From NCBI GenBank assembly GCA_044346175.1, contig JBIIZQ010000002.1, forward strand, positions 62,001 to 126,000: DNA of 64,000 nucleotides. The letters are read 5' to 3'. The notes below the pieces were generated by a model. It made no database searches. It saw only the letters and a list, made by a program, of their open reading frames with translations, and was not told where the DNA came from. The position numbers and the translations under genes are program-made. Within the stretch, counting starts at the first letter, position 1. Each line of letters begins with the position of its first letter. This document shows, one piece after another, positions 16,922 to 25,208 of the stretch. Source of the stretch: JBJTUH01 sp044346175 (GTDB lineage: Bacteria; Cyanobacteriota; Vampirovibrionia; Vampirovibrionales; JAJTHC01).

Positions 16922-17956
16922 CTACCCTGCCATTTGTTGTGCTTTTTGGGCAGCAGCTTGGTTGATAAGCGTCATGAGTTCCTCTTTTTGCTTAGGTGGT
17001 AAGGTTTGAAGCGTCTTTGTGAGTTCCTTACTCACCGTAATACCCTTAGCATTGCTAGGCATTTGAGCTTGCGTGGCGGATAAGCTCGTTTTTTTGGAGA
17101 TTGCGGATGGCTTGTTTGCTAGGGCAACACTGGGCGTGGATGACTTACTACCTTGAGAAGGAAGAGCTTCAGAAGCGAAAGACTTTCCCTTCGTTGCCAT
17201 GGCGGGTTTTTCTGTCATCGCTTGCTTGGTGAGGTTTTCAAGCGATGCAGGCAATGCGGCAAGTACCCCTTGAGCCACCTCTGGGGGTGCTTCTTCAAAT
17301 AAGCCCTCTATGACTTTGGTAGGGTGGTCGTTCATGGCGGCAATCGTGGCTTCAGGATTTTTAGCAGCCGTCTCAGCAACTTTAGGGTCCTGTTTCATGG
17401 TTTTGACTTTAGGTAATCCTGTTTCATCTAAGGTAATGAGCATCGGCCCCGATGGCGTTTTGAGTAATAATGAAGGCATCGCACCCGCTTCAGCGTTTGG
17501 CGATGTCTCTGGAATAACAACGGCAAACAATTCAGGGGCATCGGGCCCGTCTCCCAATTTTACAGGTTTATCTGGAGAAAGTTGATGCACACCAGGTTTT
17601 TCTGCAAGAGGTCCCAATGAGGAAAGTAGGCTTGCCATCATCGTTTTGAGTTTGCCTACATCTTGCGTTTGAGCCTCCTTTGGAGAGGTACGTGTTCCTA
17701 AAATACTCGTTTGTTTCCCTTGTGTGGATGAGGGCGTGAATGGAGACGATGCAAGGTGCATCTTTGAGGCACCTACACGCTCAGTATCAGGCAACGTACT
17801 AACTTTCCCTTGGGTTGCATGCAAAGCCAAGGCTAAACTTTTATCATTTTCAGGTGTGACCACTTTGCCACTTAATGCCATCCGTGCGTTGCTCGGCACT
17901 TTGGTCGTACTGAGAGATTGTGGTTGAGGAAGGGAACTTGATACGCCAATCATCAT
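16922..17956 (-). CDS. 344-residue protein of unknown function
   Basis: Starts with a doubled ATG (17956) preceded by AGGAG at eight bases, the best ribosome-binding site in this block; a GTG at 17965 is less likely. Ser/Thr/Lys/Pro-rich at both ends. The middle (about residues 135-250) is more ordered, with ELFAVVIPE and SLLLKTPSGPMLITLDETGLPKV, then a helical, Ala-rich part (AAMNDHPTKVIEGLFEEAPPEVAQGVLAALP). It ends in a predicted helix (LPPKQKEELMTLINQAAAQKAQQMAG). No signal peptide. Probably first gene of an operon with the 14222 and 13608 genes. Confidence 0.75.
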   Translation of the reverse strand: MMIGVSSSLPQPQSLSTTKVPSNARMALSGKVVTPENDKSLALALHATQGKVSTLPDTERVGASKMHLASSPFTPSSTQGKQTSILGTRTSPKEAQTQDVGKLKTMMASLLSSLGPLAEKPGVHQLSPDKPVKLGDGPDAPELFAVVIPETSPNAEAGAMPSLLLKTPSGPMLITLDETGLPKVKTMKQDPKVAETAAKNPEATIAAMNDHPTKVIEGLFEEAPPEVAQGVLAALPASLENLTKQAMTEKPAMATKGKSFASEALPSQGSKSSTPSVALANKPSAISKKTSLSATQAQMPSNAKGITVSKELTKTLQTLPPKQKEELMTLINQAAAQKAQQMAG

Positions 17957-18200
17957 GGAAGGCACTCCTATATCGAAAGCAAAAATCGCATCACACGATG
18001 TTGAGAGAAGAAAAGATGTTGAGAAAAGAAAAATAGAAAAGAAGATAAAAAGCTTATCCTAATAAACACAACCTGTGGGTATCAATTGCGTATCGATAAG
18101 CACCCTTGGGGTGTGTTACACTAAGGTACCGTCTTTGACATACCCAAACCATGTTGGGAGTCTCCGCTTTTTATAACTCTTTGGAGGGCGATGCCTGCCT

Positions 18201-19133
18201 ATGCGTATACGACTTTTTTCATTACTTGGCTTTGCTTCTACAAGTCCCATACGTGCTACCTTAGCCATGTGGGTAGGGTGTGTCATGATGATAGGGATGC
18301 TATTGATTGCCCATCCTCTCTCTGTAACGGCTGACCAGCAACTCCAGTTCCATCTAACGAATATCCCCATTGGGAAAGAAGGCTCCGCCGAGCAGCTCTT
18401 TGTGCGTATCACGGGGTTAGGACTGGAAGATTTATTTAAATCCAAAGGGGCGATTCAATCGCTAGAGTTACGTCTTGACCATCTCCTATTGCCACCCCTT
18501 GCCGTGTATCGTGCCACTGTACGCAATACCCCCAGTGCCGGCCCGATGGCTATTGTACCGCAAGCCCTCCAAAAACAAGTCCTAGAATGCCTTACCCCCT
18601 GTCAGCTTGATACGGAGTTTTTATGGACAGCCGAGACGTTTGAATCTATTTTAAATAGTCCGTCTGTAAAAACATTGATTCAAAAATCGTTAAGCCAAAG
18701 TACTTGGGGTCGTGCTTTTTTAAAGCCCACACACATCGAGGTACGTTTTCAGGCTCAAAGTATTGAACTCATACAGCATACTGAAACAGGATGGTTTCAT
18801 CTTACTGGTCCTCAGCTTAAAGCCACACTATTCCCTGAAATGACCCACCAAGGATTACAACTCAAGGGGAGTACTTGGCACATACACCCCGGAGGGGCTT
18901 TACCAGCTGAGGTACAAACAAAACTCTCACAGACCGTTGCCTCTGAGATAAACCATCATCTCGCTGAATTAACGACTTTATTAGAAGCACAGGGACTCAG
19001 TCCTCAAGCCACTTGGCAACTCACATGGTCTGCTAGCCCAGAGCGTATGCTAAAGCTTTTTCAACATTGGGAGGTCAAGCATCAGTTTGAATTTGTACCA
19101 CGCACCTCACCATTATCATCCGTAAAACCTTAG
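18201..19133 (+). CDS. Putative exported protein, possibly DUF2993-like
   Basis: 310 residues with a hydrophobic segment at about residues 18-40 (ATLAMWVGCVMMIGMLLIAH) ending near VTA-DQQ, consistent with a signal peptide or anchor, and a basic N-terminus. The mature part alternates strands and polar turns (QFHLTNIPIGKEGSAEQLF, LELRLDHLLLPP, HIEVRFQAQSIELIQHTETG), a pattern that reminds me of the lipid-binding DUF2993/LmeA group found in Cyanobacteria and actinobacteria. That assignment is tentative. Two cysteines (LECLTPCQLD) could pair. It lies 28 bp upstream of trmD and probably shares its transcript. Confidence 0.7.
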   Translation: MRIRLFSLLGFASTSPIRATLAMWVGCVMMIGMLLIAHPLSVTADQQLQFHLTNIPIGKEGSAEQLFVRITGLGLEDLFKSKGAIQSLELRLDHLLLPPLAVYRATVRNTPSAGPMAIVPQALQKQVLECLTPCQLDTEFLWTAETFESILNSPSVKTLIQKSLSQSTWGRAFLKPTHIEVRFQAQSIELIQHTETGWFHLTGPQLKATLFPEMTHQGLQLKGSTWHIHPGGALPAEVQTKLSQTVASEINHHLAELTTLLEAQGLSPQATWQLTWSASPERMLKLFQHWEVKHQFEFVPRTSPLSSVKP

Positions 19134-19161
19134 TTCATGAGAGTACCCCTTAGGCTTTAGT

Positions 19162-19887
19162 ATGAATGTTGCCCCAAACCCTCCTACACCCCTTTTAACT
19201 TGCCAAATCGTCACGCTTTTCCCTGAAATGATACGCCCCTATTGTGAAGGGAGTATACTCGGTAAAGCACAAGCAAAGGGGCTTTTAGAGATTGACCTTA
19301 TCGACATACGTGCCTTCACACAAGATAAACATCTTAAAGTAGATGATACCCCCTATGGGGGCGGAGCAGGGATGGTTCTCATGTGCCAGCCTGTTGATGA
19401 TACCCTTGCAAGTTTAGCCTTAGATGACCCCACCCTTGGACCTACCAAGGTATTACTCACCTCACCCGCAGGTAAAACGCTTACACAGCCCACGATTAAA
19501 ACGTGGGCAGCAAACTATAAAAGGTTTGTCATCCTTTGTGGACACTATGAAGGCTTTGACGAGCGGATTCATACCCTCTATCCCTGCATTGAAGAAGTCT
19601 CCATAGGAGATTTTGTATTAACAGGAGGGGAGTTACCCGCACTGTGTATTATCGATGCCCTTGCACGGATGGTGCCAGGGGTCGTGAAAGAGTCCGACTC
19701 TGTCGTGCATGATTCCTTTTACACCAATATGCTTGACCATCCGCATTATACACGCCCAGCAGTGTATAAAGGGATTCCTGTGCCTGAAGTTTTACTTTCG
19801 GGGAATCATGCAGCGATTGCTACTTGGCGGCATACACAGGCTTTGGAGCGTACCCAGAATCGCCGTCCTGATTTGCTAGAGACATAA
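19162..19887 (+). CDS. trmD: tRNA (guanine-N1-)-methyltransferase
   Basis: Methylates G37 of tRNAs next to the anticodon. 241 residues with family landmarks in order: IVTLFPEMIRPYCEGSILGKA, DDTPYGGGAGMV, the AdoMet-binding trefoil-knot segment (LCGHYEGFDER; SIGDFVLTGGELPA), and the C-terminal part DHPHYTRPAVYKGIPVPEVLLSGNH. About ten extra residues precede the usual start. Its common partners rimM, rpsP and rplS are not adjacent. Convergent with rplK. Confidence 0.97.
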   Translation: MNVAPNPPTPLLTCQIVTLFPEMIRPYCEGSILGKAQAKGLLEIDLIDIRAFTQDKHLKVDDTPYGGGAGMVLMCQPVDDTLASLALDDPTLGPTKVLLTSPAGKTLTQPTIKTWAANYKRFVILCGHYEGFDERIHTLYPCIEEVSIGDFVLTGGELPALCIIDALARMVPGVVKESDSVVHDSFYTNMLDHPHYTRPAVYKGIPVPEVLLSGNHAAIATWRHTQALERTQNRRPDLLET

Positions 19888-19905
19888 AAAGGTCTCGTAT
19901 TCAAA

Positions 19906-19941
19906 CATAAAAGCGCCTTCAATGATAGAAGACGCTTTATG
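19906..19941. terminator. Hairpin between convergent trmD and rplK
   Basis: cataaaagcgccttc pairs with gaagacgctttatg with one bulge and a 7-base loop. Placed to end both trmD and rplK transcripts. Confidence 0.6.
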
Positions 19942-19972
19942 TCATCGTAAACTTAGAATACTTGCAAGTACA

Positions 19973-20395
19973 CTAAACGATTTCAACACCCATGGCGAAG
20001 CAAGAACCCTCTACCATCGCAACGGCAGATTCTTCTTCCCAAGCATTCATGTCAACCATTTTAGTTTTTGCAATATCAAGTGCTTGCGCACGTGTGATTT
20101 TACCTACAATGCCTTCTTTTTTGTGGCTACGACCCTTAGGAATCCCAGCAGCTTTACAAATTAGGAAAGACACAGGAGGTGTTTTAAGTACAAACGTGAA
20201 AGAACGGTCTTCATAGACGGTAATTTCTACGGGGATGATTTCACCCGCTTTATCGGAAGTTTCAGCATTATACTTTTTGCAGAACTCCATAATATTCACA
20301 CCATGTTGACCCAACGCTGGACCCACTGGAGGGGAAGGGTTTGCTTTTCCTGCGGGGAGTTGAAGTTTAATTTTAGCAGTTACTTTCTTAGCCAT
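19973..20395 (-). CDS. rplK: 50S ribosomal protein L11
   Basis: Forms the GTPase-associated centre with 23S rRNA. 140 residues, near-textbook sequence: KLQLPAGKANPSPPVGPALGQHGVNIMEFCKKYN, then TPPVSFLICKAAG and the rRNA-binding C-terminal domain. AGGAG lies nine bases before the ATG. It follows nusG on the minus strand by 82 bp, but rplA, rplJ and rplL, usually next, are absent; the cluster ends here at a terminator. Confidence 0.98.
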   Translation of the reverse strand: MAKKVTAKIKLQLPAGKANPSPPVGPALGQHGVNIMEFCKKYNAETSDKAGEIIPVEITVYEDRSFTFVLKTPPVSFLICKAAGIPKGRSHKKEGIVGKITRAQALDIAKTKMVDMNAWEEESAVAMVEGSCFAMGVEIV

Positions 20396-20477
20396 GGTGG
20401 CAAGCTCCTAAATTGAGTAGAGTTTTTATCATACATAAACGGACATAAATATCTGAACGAACCTCTGGGTAAAGGTT

Positions 20478-21260
20478 CTAGCTGTATTTCTGAATCTGGC
20501 TAAAGTGAAGTTCCACAGGGGTTTCACGACCAAAGATAGATACAGTGGCTTTAAGACGCTCTTTTTCAGGCATGACATCAGTGACCACACCCTCGAAATC
20601 AGAGAAAGGTCCTGAAATGATTTGAATCACATCATTGACCTTAACATCAATTTCAATCTTAGGTGCCGCCCCTTGAGCAACATCACTACCCATCAAGATA
20701 CGCTTAATTTCTTCAGGACGTGCAGGGATAGGGTCTTTTTCATTCCCAATGAAGCGTGTCACACCAGGAGTGTAACGCACCACATACCATGAATCATCGT
20801 CCATAATCATTTCAACAAGAACGTAACCAGGAAAGAGCTTTTCTTCTTTTTCAGAACGCTTACCTTGGGTTCCTTTTGCCTTAATAACGGTTTGAGAAGG
20901 CACTTCAATACGGAAGATTTTCTGTTGCATACCCATCGAAGCAACACGACGCTCAAGGTTGGTTTTTACCTTGTTCTCATGACCTGAGTAGGTATGAACA
21001 ATAAACCACTCTCTTTTTTTGTTCGCTTTTCCGTAAGTTTTACCTTTAACAGTCACCACAGGACCATCGTCCGTAACCGTTGTAGTGGGTGAGGATAGAC
21101 TCACAGGAACGCTAGCTGCTTCTTTTTTAAGAGTCGCTTTTTTCTTGGCACTCGACGTAGTGTCAACCCGAGACGCAACAGCAACCTCAAAACCAGGTTG
21201 CTCATGATTGACTTCATACAGTTCGGAAGAGCCTTGATAGGGTGTGTTGTCCGTCATCAT
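20478..21260 (-). CDS. nusG: Transcription antitermination factor NusG
   Basis: Binds RNA polymerase and couples it to Rho or the ribosome. The NGN domain runs from about residue 80 (KREWFIVHTYSGHENKVKTNLERR; FPGYVLVEMIMDDDSWYVVRYTPGVTRFIG) and the KOW domain closes the protein (VNDVIQIISGPFSDFEGVVTDVMPEKERLKATVSIFG). Start taken at the doubled ATG 21260, giving 260 residues. That leaves a ~80-residue Ser/Thr/Val/Lys-rich N-terminal extension compared with E. coli NusG. secE is not upstream; ribH is. Confidence 0.96.
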   Translation of the reverse strand: MMTDNTPYQGSSELYEVNHEQPGFEVAVASRVDTTSSAKKKATLKKEAASVPVSLSSPTTTVTDDGPVVTVKGKTYGKANKKREWFIVHTYSGHENKVKTNLERRVASMGMQQKIFRIEVPSQTVIKAKGTQGKRSEKEEKLFPGYVLVEMIMDDDSWYVVRYTPGVTRFIGNEKDPIPARPEEIKRILMGSDVAQGAAPKIEIDVKVNDVIQIISGPFSDFEGVVTDVMPEKERLKATVSIFGRETPVELHFSQIQKYS

Positions 21261-21378
21261 AAGGTATTGGCACTTCTTTCTAAACACATCACACATAATA
21301 CACTATTGCGCATGAAAATTACCCTTAACGTTAGCATTAACACGTCGCTAAAGCAAGGCAAATTGCGTGTCTGAGATG

Positions 21379-21894
21379 TTACCCTCTTGAGGCAACACTT
21401 TTTAAATTCGTACGGAGGCATGCCATCTCTAAGGCAGCTTGAGCGACTTCAGCCCCTTTGTTACCACCCTTACCGCCTACACGGTGGAGTGCTTGTTCCA
21501 AGGTATCAACCGTTAAAACCCCCATCACGACCGCCACACCCGTTTGTAAACTGACGGTGCTTAAGCCCTGCGTGACAGACTGACATACGTAATCGTAGTG
21601 GTCGGTATCACCTTGAATGACACACCCCAATGCAATCACAGCATCAAGGGCTTGCGTTTCAATCATCCATTGAGCAGCAAGAGGAAGTTCAACGGCACCA
21701 GGCACCTCGCAGGCATAGATTTGGGAAGCTTCCAACCCCGACTTGAGGAGCTGATGAACGGCACCTTCTTGTAACTTCGAGGTAATTAAAGTATTAAATG
21801 ATGCTGTGACAATACCTATTTTAAAGGTGCTTAGCACCTGAGGTGGTAATAAAGCAGTACTGGTACTGAAGACGTGGTAATCGGGCTTTATCAT
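21379..21894 (-). CDS. ribH: 6,7-dimethyl-8-ribityllumazine synthase
   Basis: Condenses the RibA/RibB products into lumazine, the riboflavin precursor. 171 residues with typical motifs: IGIVTASFNTLITSKL, VPGAVELPLAAQWM, ALGCVIQGDTDHYDYVCQS (catalytic His in DTDHYD) and a C-terminal GGKGGNKGAEVAQAALEM. It lies 117 bp downstream of ribBA on the same strand, so the two probably form a unit. Confidence 0.96.
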   Translation of the reverse strand: MIKPDYHVFSTSTALLPPQVLSTFKIGIVTASFNTLITSKLQEGAVHQLLKSGLEASQIYACEVPGAVELPLAAQWMIETQALDAVIALGCVIQGDTDHYDYVCQSVTQGLSTVSLQTGVAVVMGVLTVDTLEQALHRVGGKGGNKGAEVAQAALEMACLRTNLKSVASRG

Positions 21895-22011
21895 GAGTGG
21901 GTCAAGGCTGACGTGTTGAAGACACGTTTTTCTTTTGAAGTATAAAATAAAGACAAAAAAGGGAGACGTAACAAGAGGTAAAATAGGATAGCATGCGCTT
22001 GAAGCAAAAGG

Positions 22012-23409
22012 CTACATCAAATGACCAAGCTTGAGGCGTTTGGTCGTGAGGTATTTTTGATTTTCCTCATTGGGGGTAATATGGAGTGGCTGTCTTCCTG
22101 CCACAGTCAATCCATAACCATCAAGACCTTTGATTTTACGAGGATTATTGGTAAGTAGGGTAAAGACTCTCACGCCCAAGTGAAGAAGAATTTGAGCCCC
22201 CACGCCATAATGGCGTAAATCTGGCGGGAAACCCATTTCCAAGTTGGCTTCAACGGTATCTAGCCCTTTTTCCTGTAAGCTGTAAGCTTTTATTTTGTTC
22301 ACAAGACCAATACCACGCCCCTCATGGTTGCGCATGTAAACGAGTACACCTTTACCGTGCGCTTCAATGGCACTGAGGGCGGCTTCAAGCTGTGGCCCAC
22401 AATCGCAACGTAAGCTACCAAGAACATCCCCTGTTAAGCACTCGCTATGAACCCTTACAAGAGGGAGCGTTTCGGGTCGGCTAGGGTCTTGAGCTTCCTC
22501 GCCGATAGCACCTTTCACAAGGGCAATATGCTCTGTATTATCAAGCAGGTTTTTATAGACCATGAGGTCAAAGGTACCGTAAGCTGTGGGGAGATGTGCT
22601 TTGGCAACTTGTTCAACCATGGTTTCATGTTTAAGTCGATAAGCAATCAATTGGGCAACGGTAATCATAGGTAAACGATGTTTTTGAGCAAAAGCCTTAA
22701 GACTCTCACGGCGTGCCATGGTACCATCTGGATTGAGGATTTCACAAATAACCCCCGCAGGCTTTAAACCCGCCAGTCTTGCTAAATCAACACTTCCTTC
22801 GGTTTGTCCAACCCGCTCCAACACACCCCCAGGCTTAGCAGCAAGAGGGAAAATATGACCAGGACGACGTAAATCATCAGGGACTGTGGTTTCAGCGGCA
22901 CAGAGTTGAATGGTTGTAGCACGGTCAGACGCAGAAATACCCGTGGTGACACCGTATTTAGGATGGGCATCGACACTGACCGTAAAAGCTGTCCCAAAGG
23001 GGTCATTGTTATGTACCACCATGGGGGCTAAGTTTAAAGCTTGGCATCGTGCCTGAGTCAACGTGACACAAATAAGACCTCGTCCCTCTTGTGCCATGAA
23101 GTTAATAAGCTCAGGGGTTGCTTTTTCAGCAGCACACACTAAATCGCCTTCATTTTCACGGTCTTCGTCATCGGCAAGAATAATCATTTCACCTCGTGCA
23201 ATGGCGGCAAGAGCATCCTCCACACTACTATAGTCTTTGAAGGTCTCTTCTTCCAATGAGGCATCGGGTTCACTCATAAATTTGTGAATATCAAAAGCAT
23301 TTTGTTGGATTTGCCACGTCTGTAGGGCTTGCTCTTCTGTAGGTAATTGAGGACACATGGGTTGGGGAGGATACTCCTGAGAAGCTTGTGAAGAAAGTAA
23401 AGAATTCAT
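22012..23409 (-). CDS. ribBA: Bifunctional DHBP synthase / GTP cyclohydrolase II
   Basis: Fusion enzyme making both substrates of ribH. After a ~60-residue N-terminal lead, the RibB domain shows the EDRENEGD metal site, GRGLICV and RRPGHIFPLAAKPGGVL; the RibA domain begins near residue 265 and has the zinc site (RVHSECLTGDVLGSLRCDCG) and RNHEGRGIGLVNKIKAY. Both domains look intact. I see no FMN riboswitch upstream. The lead has a second ATG at codon 18 and another at codon 45 that could shorten it. Confidence 0.97.
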   Translation of the reverse strand: MNSLLSSQASQEYPPQPMCPQLPTEEQALQTWQIQQNAFDIHKFMSEPDASLEEETFKDYSSVEDALAAIARGEMIILADDEDRENEGDLVCAAEKATPELINFMAQEGRGLICVTLTQARCQALNLAPMVVHNNDPFGTAFTVSVDAHPKYGVTTGISASDRATTIQLCAAETTVPDDLRRPGHIFPLAAKPGGVLERVGQTEGSVDLARLAGLKPAGVICEILNPDGTMARRESLKAFAQKHRLPMITVAQLIAYRLKHETMVEQVAKAHLPTAYGTFDLMVYKNLLDNTEHIALVKGAIGEEAQDPSRPETLPLVRVHSECLTGDVLGSLRCDCGPQLEAALSAIEAHGKGVLVYMRNHEGRGIGLVNKIKAYSLQEKGLDTVEANLEMGFPPDLRHYGVGAQILLHLGVRVFTLLTNNPRKIKGLDGYGLTVAGRQPLHITPNEENQKYLTTKRLKLGHLM

Positions 23410-23822
23410 CTCGTTGCGTTAAACCCACTTTCTACCTAACTGAACCTACACTTGAAATGGGTCATACACCCCACAAAAAGATTGGCGACTAAAACGTTTG
23501 CAAGTCGTTGGTCATACGTCTCTGACTCAAATGCTTAGAACCTATTCTCTTTAAACCACAAACACACAAACTCTTGAACCTTCTACTAACAAATAGCCTC
23601 TTCGCAAAGTCCTTAAAACCTTTGTTTTTTAAATGATACTTTACATTTTAAAAGGCATCTCATCTCCTGAGTAAGATAGCCCATAAAGAGAGGCTTTCAG
23701 ACACGCCATACGGGGTAAAAACACGTCCCGCTTGAAAATTCATACTTGCTTTTCTTGCACAACTCGTTATAATCAGAAACGTGTGTGTTATTTCTGTGAT
23801 GCTAAAAGGAGCTTAAACCCTC
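23410..23822. other. Intergenic gap between divergent ribBA and hup
   Basis: 413 bp. Near its right end lies the hup promoter (23746-23773). I looked for the conserved FMN-riboswitch core on the minus strand upstream of ribBA and did not find it. The remainder is AT-rich with no gene seen. Confidence 0.6.
23746..23773 (+). promoter_or_regulatory. Probable sigma-70-type promoter of hup
   Basis: TTGCTT (23746-23751), 16 bp, perfect TATAAT (23768-23773), about 50 bp before the hup start. An AAAGGAG ribosome-binding site lies between. Confidence 0.7.
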
Positions 23823-24110
23823 ATGAACAAAGAAGAATTAGTCCAAGAAGTTGCTAAAAAAACAAAAGCTTCTCAAAAAGAAGTTGCTGATATCTTGAGT
23901 GCTTTGCTTGAGACCGTCGAAAAAACGGTTGCTAAAGGTAAAAAAGTGACCCTTGTTGGTTTTGGTACCTTTGAGCCTCGTAAGCGTTCCGCCCGTACAG
24001 GTCGTAACCCTCAAACAGGTGAAGAGCTGAAGATTCCTGCGAAAGTTGTGCCTGCTTTCACCGCTGGCAAACGCTTCCGTGACCAAGTCGCCACTGCAAA
24101 AGTGAAGTAA
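23823..24110 (+). CDS. hup: DNA-binding protein HU
   Basis: Histone-like dimer that bends DNA. 95 residues, full family match: MNKEELVQEVAKKTKASQKE at the start, the GKKVTLVGFGTFEPRKR saddle, the arm with RNPQTGEELKIPA, and FTAGKRFRD at the end. Single-gene unit with a clear promoter and terminator. Confidence 0.98.
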   Translation: MNKEELVQEVAKKTKASQKEVADILSALLETVEKTVAKGKKVTLVGFGTFEPRKRSARTGRNPQTGEELKIPAKVVPAFTAGKRFRDQVATAKVK

Positions 24111-24156
24111 GACCCGCGCTTACCTAAACGAGCATTGGTTTCAAACAACCATGTCC

Positions 24157-24194
24157 TAAGCCCTATCTTCTCGTGTTAAAGAAGATAGGGCTTA
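24157..24194 (+). terminator. Terminator of hup
   Basis: Perfect 14-bp stem (taagccctatcttc / gaagatagggctta) with a 10-base loop, 46 bp after the hup stop. Confidence 0.75.
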
Positions 24195-24232
24195 GCCTTG
24201 GCATCCAGAAGTACGTGTATCCACTGCCTCCA

Positions 24233-24285
24233 TGTCACCCTATCAGCCTTGTCACCCTACACGACGTTGCAGGGTCTTCCTTCAG
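24233..24285. repeat. Imperfect palindromic element (gtcaccct ... agggtct)
   Basis: gtcaccctacacgacgttgc followed by agggtcttccttc aligns with 61876-61909 (gtcactctgaacacagttgt then agggtctcctttc) at about two thirds of positions. gtcaccct also occurs just before it at 24234. Confidence 0.5.
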
Positions 24286-24302
24286 GACTGTGGTCTGTGT
24301 AC

Positions 24303-25052
24303 TTACTCGGATAATACTGGCCCATAAATAGGCACAGACTGTGGCAGCCAAGGAGTGAGTTGTGCCTTCACAGTACTCACCGCCTCTTGATATGCCTGCA
24401 TTTGTGCTTGGTAGCCTCCTAAAGCCCCATGATTCAAAAGAATCGCATGGAGAGGAAGGGTTTCACTTAAACAGCGTTCTGCAGCCAGCAGAGTATGATT
24501 GAGTGTCCCCAAAGCCGTACGGGCAACCAGTACGATACTACTCTCTTGGGCAAAATGTGACATAGTACTGCTCGCATAATGCTTAAGCAATTCAAGATTA
24601 CTCCATTGGCTACAAAGTGGTACACGTAAACCGCCTGCCAACTCGCAAAAGACAATGCTTTGAGGATTTTTAAATGCGGCTTCAACCCAAAGGTCAATCC
24701 CCTGGATAATCTTTTCGGGGCTGAGGCTCTGTTGTGTATCTGCAACGGCGGGCGTAGCAGGAATGGGGAATTGTGCATTCACTTGCCACGCAATGGGTTT
24801 ACCTGTGGCCTGTGCCACTGTATGTGCAACCCACGCTGCATCGGTTTCTTCTAAAGTCTTTACACCTGTTTGTATGGGTTTTAGCACGTAGGGGTCTTTA
24901 CCCAAGGTTAATGCGGCTTTGGCAAGTTGTGCGGTGATATAGGTTTTACCAACATCAGTATCCGTACCAGCAACAAAAATCAAGCGTTTTTTTGTCGTAT
25001 AGAGTAGGTGTTCAAGACACGCTTGTACATGTGGAGAGGGGGAAGACATCAT
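24303..25052 (-). CDS. bioD: Dethiobiotin synthetase
   Basis: ATP-dependent closure of the ureido ring in biotin synthesis. The P-loop FVAGTDTDVGKTYITAQL is the BioD form. KPIQTG, the ELAGGLRVPL segment (usually GAGG.. in the family) and the distal VLVARTALGTLNHTLLAAE and ILLN motifs follow. Start taken at the doubled ATG 25052 (249 aa); the in-frame region upstream lies in a hairpin. No other biotin genes are near, though its product is needed for AccB. Confidence 0.9.
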   Translation of the reverse strand: MMSSPSPHVQACLEHLLYTTKKRLIFVAGTDTDVGKTYITAQLAKAALTLGKDPYVLKPIQTGVKTLEETDAAWVAHTVAQATGKPIAWQVNAQFPIPATPAVADTQQSLSPEKIIQGIDLWVEAAFKNPQSIVFCELAGGLRVPLCSQWSNLELLKHYASSTMSHFAQESSIVLVARTALGTLNHTLLAAERCLSETLPLHAILLNHGALGGYQAQMQAYQEAVSTVKAQLTPWLPQSVPIYGPVLSE

Positions 25053-25108
25053 TGAGGAAAGGGGCTTTCTTGGCACATGGCACGTCCAAAAACCAAACAC
25101 TGACAAAC

Positions 25109-25145
25109 CACACGCCTTCTGTTTCAATGAAACAGAAGGCGTGTG
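25109..25145 (-). terminator. Long perfect hairpin
   Basis: 16-bp perfect stem (cacacgccttctgttt / aaacagaaggcgtgtg) with a 5-base loop, 64 bp past the end of the 25209 gene and upstream of bioD. On the minus strand a short T-rich stretch follows. Confidence 0.75.
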
Positions 25146-25208
25146 CATCACTATGCAACAAAAAAACTGAAGGCTCAAGTATAAGCCTAGCTTATTTGAA
25201 ACGCAATT

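Noticed and set aside
23410..23700. FMN riboswitch upstream of ribBA
   Set aside because: The conserved core sequences of the FMN element were looked for on the minus strand and not found.
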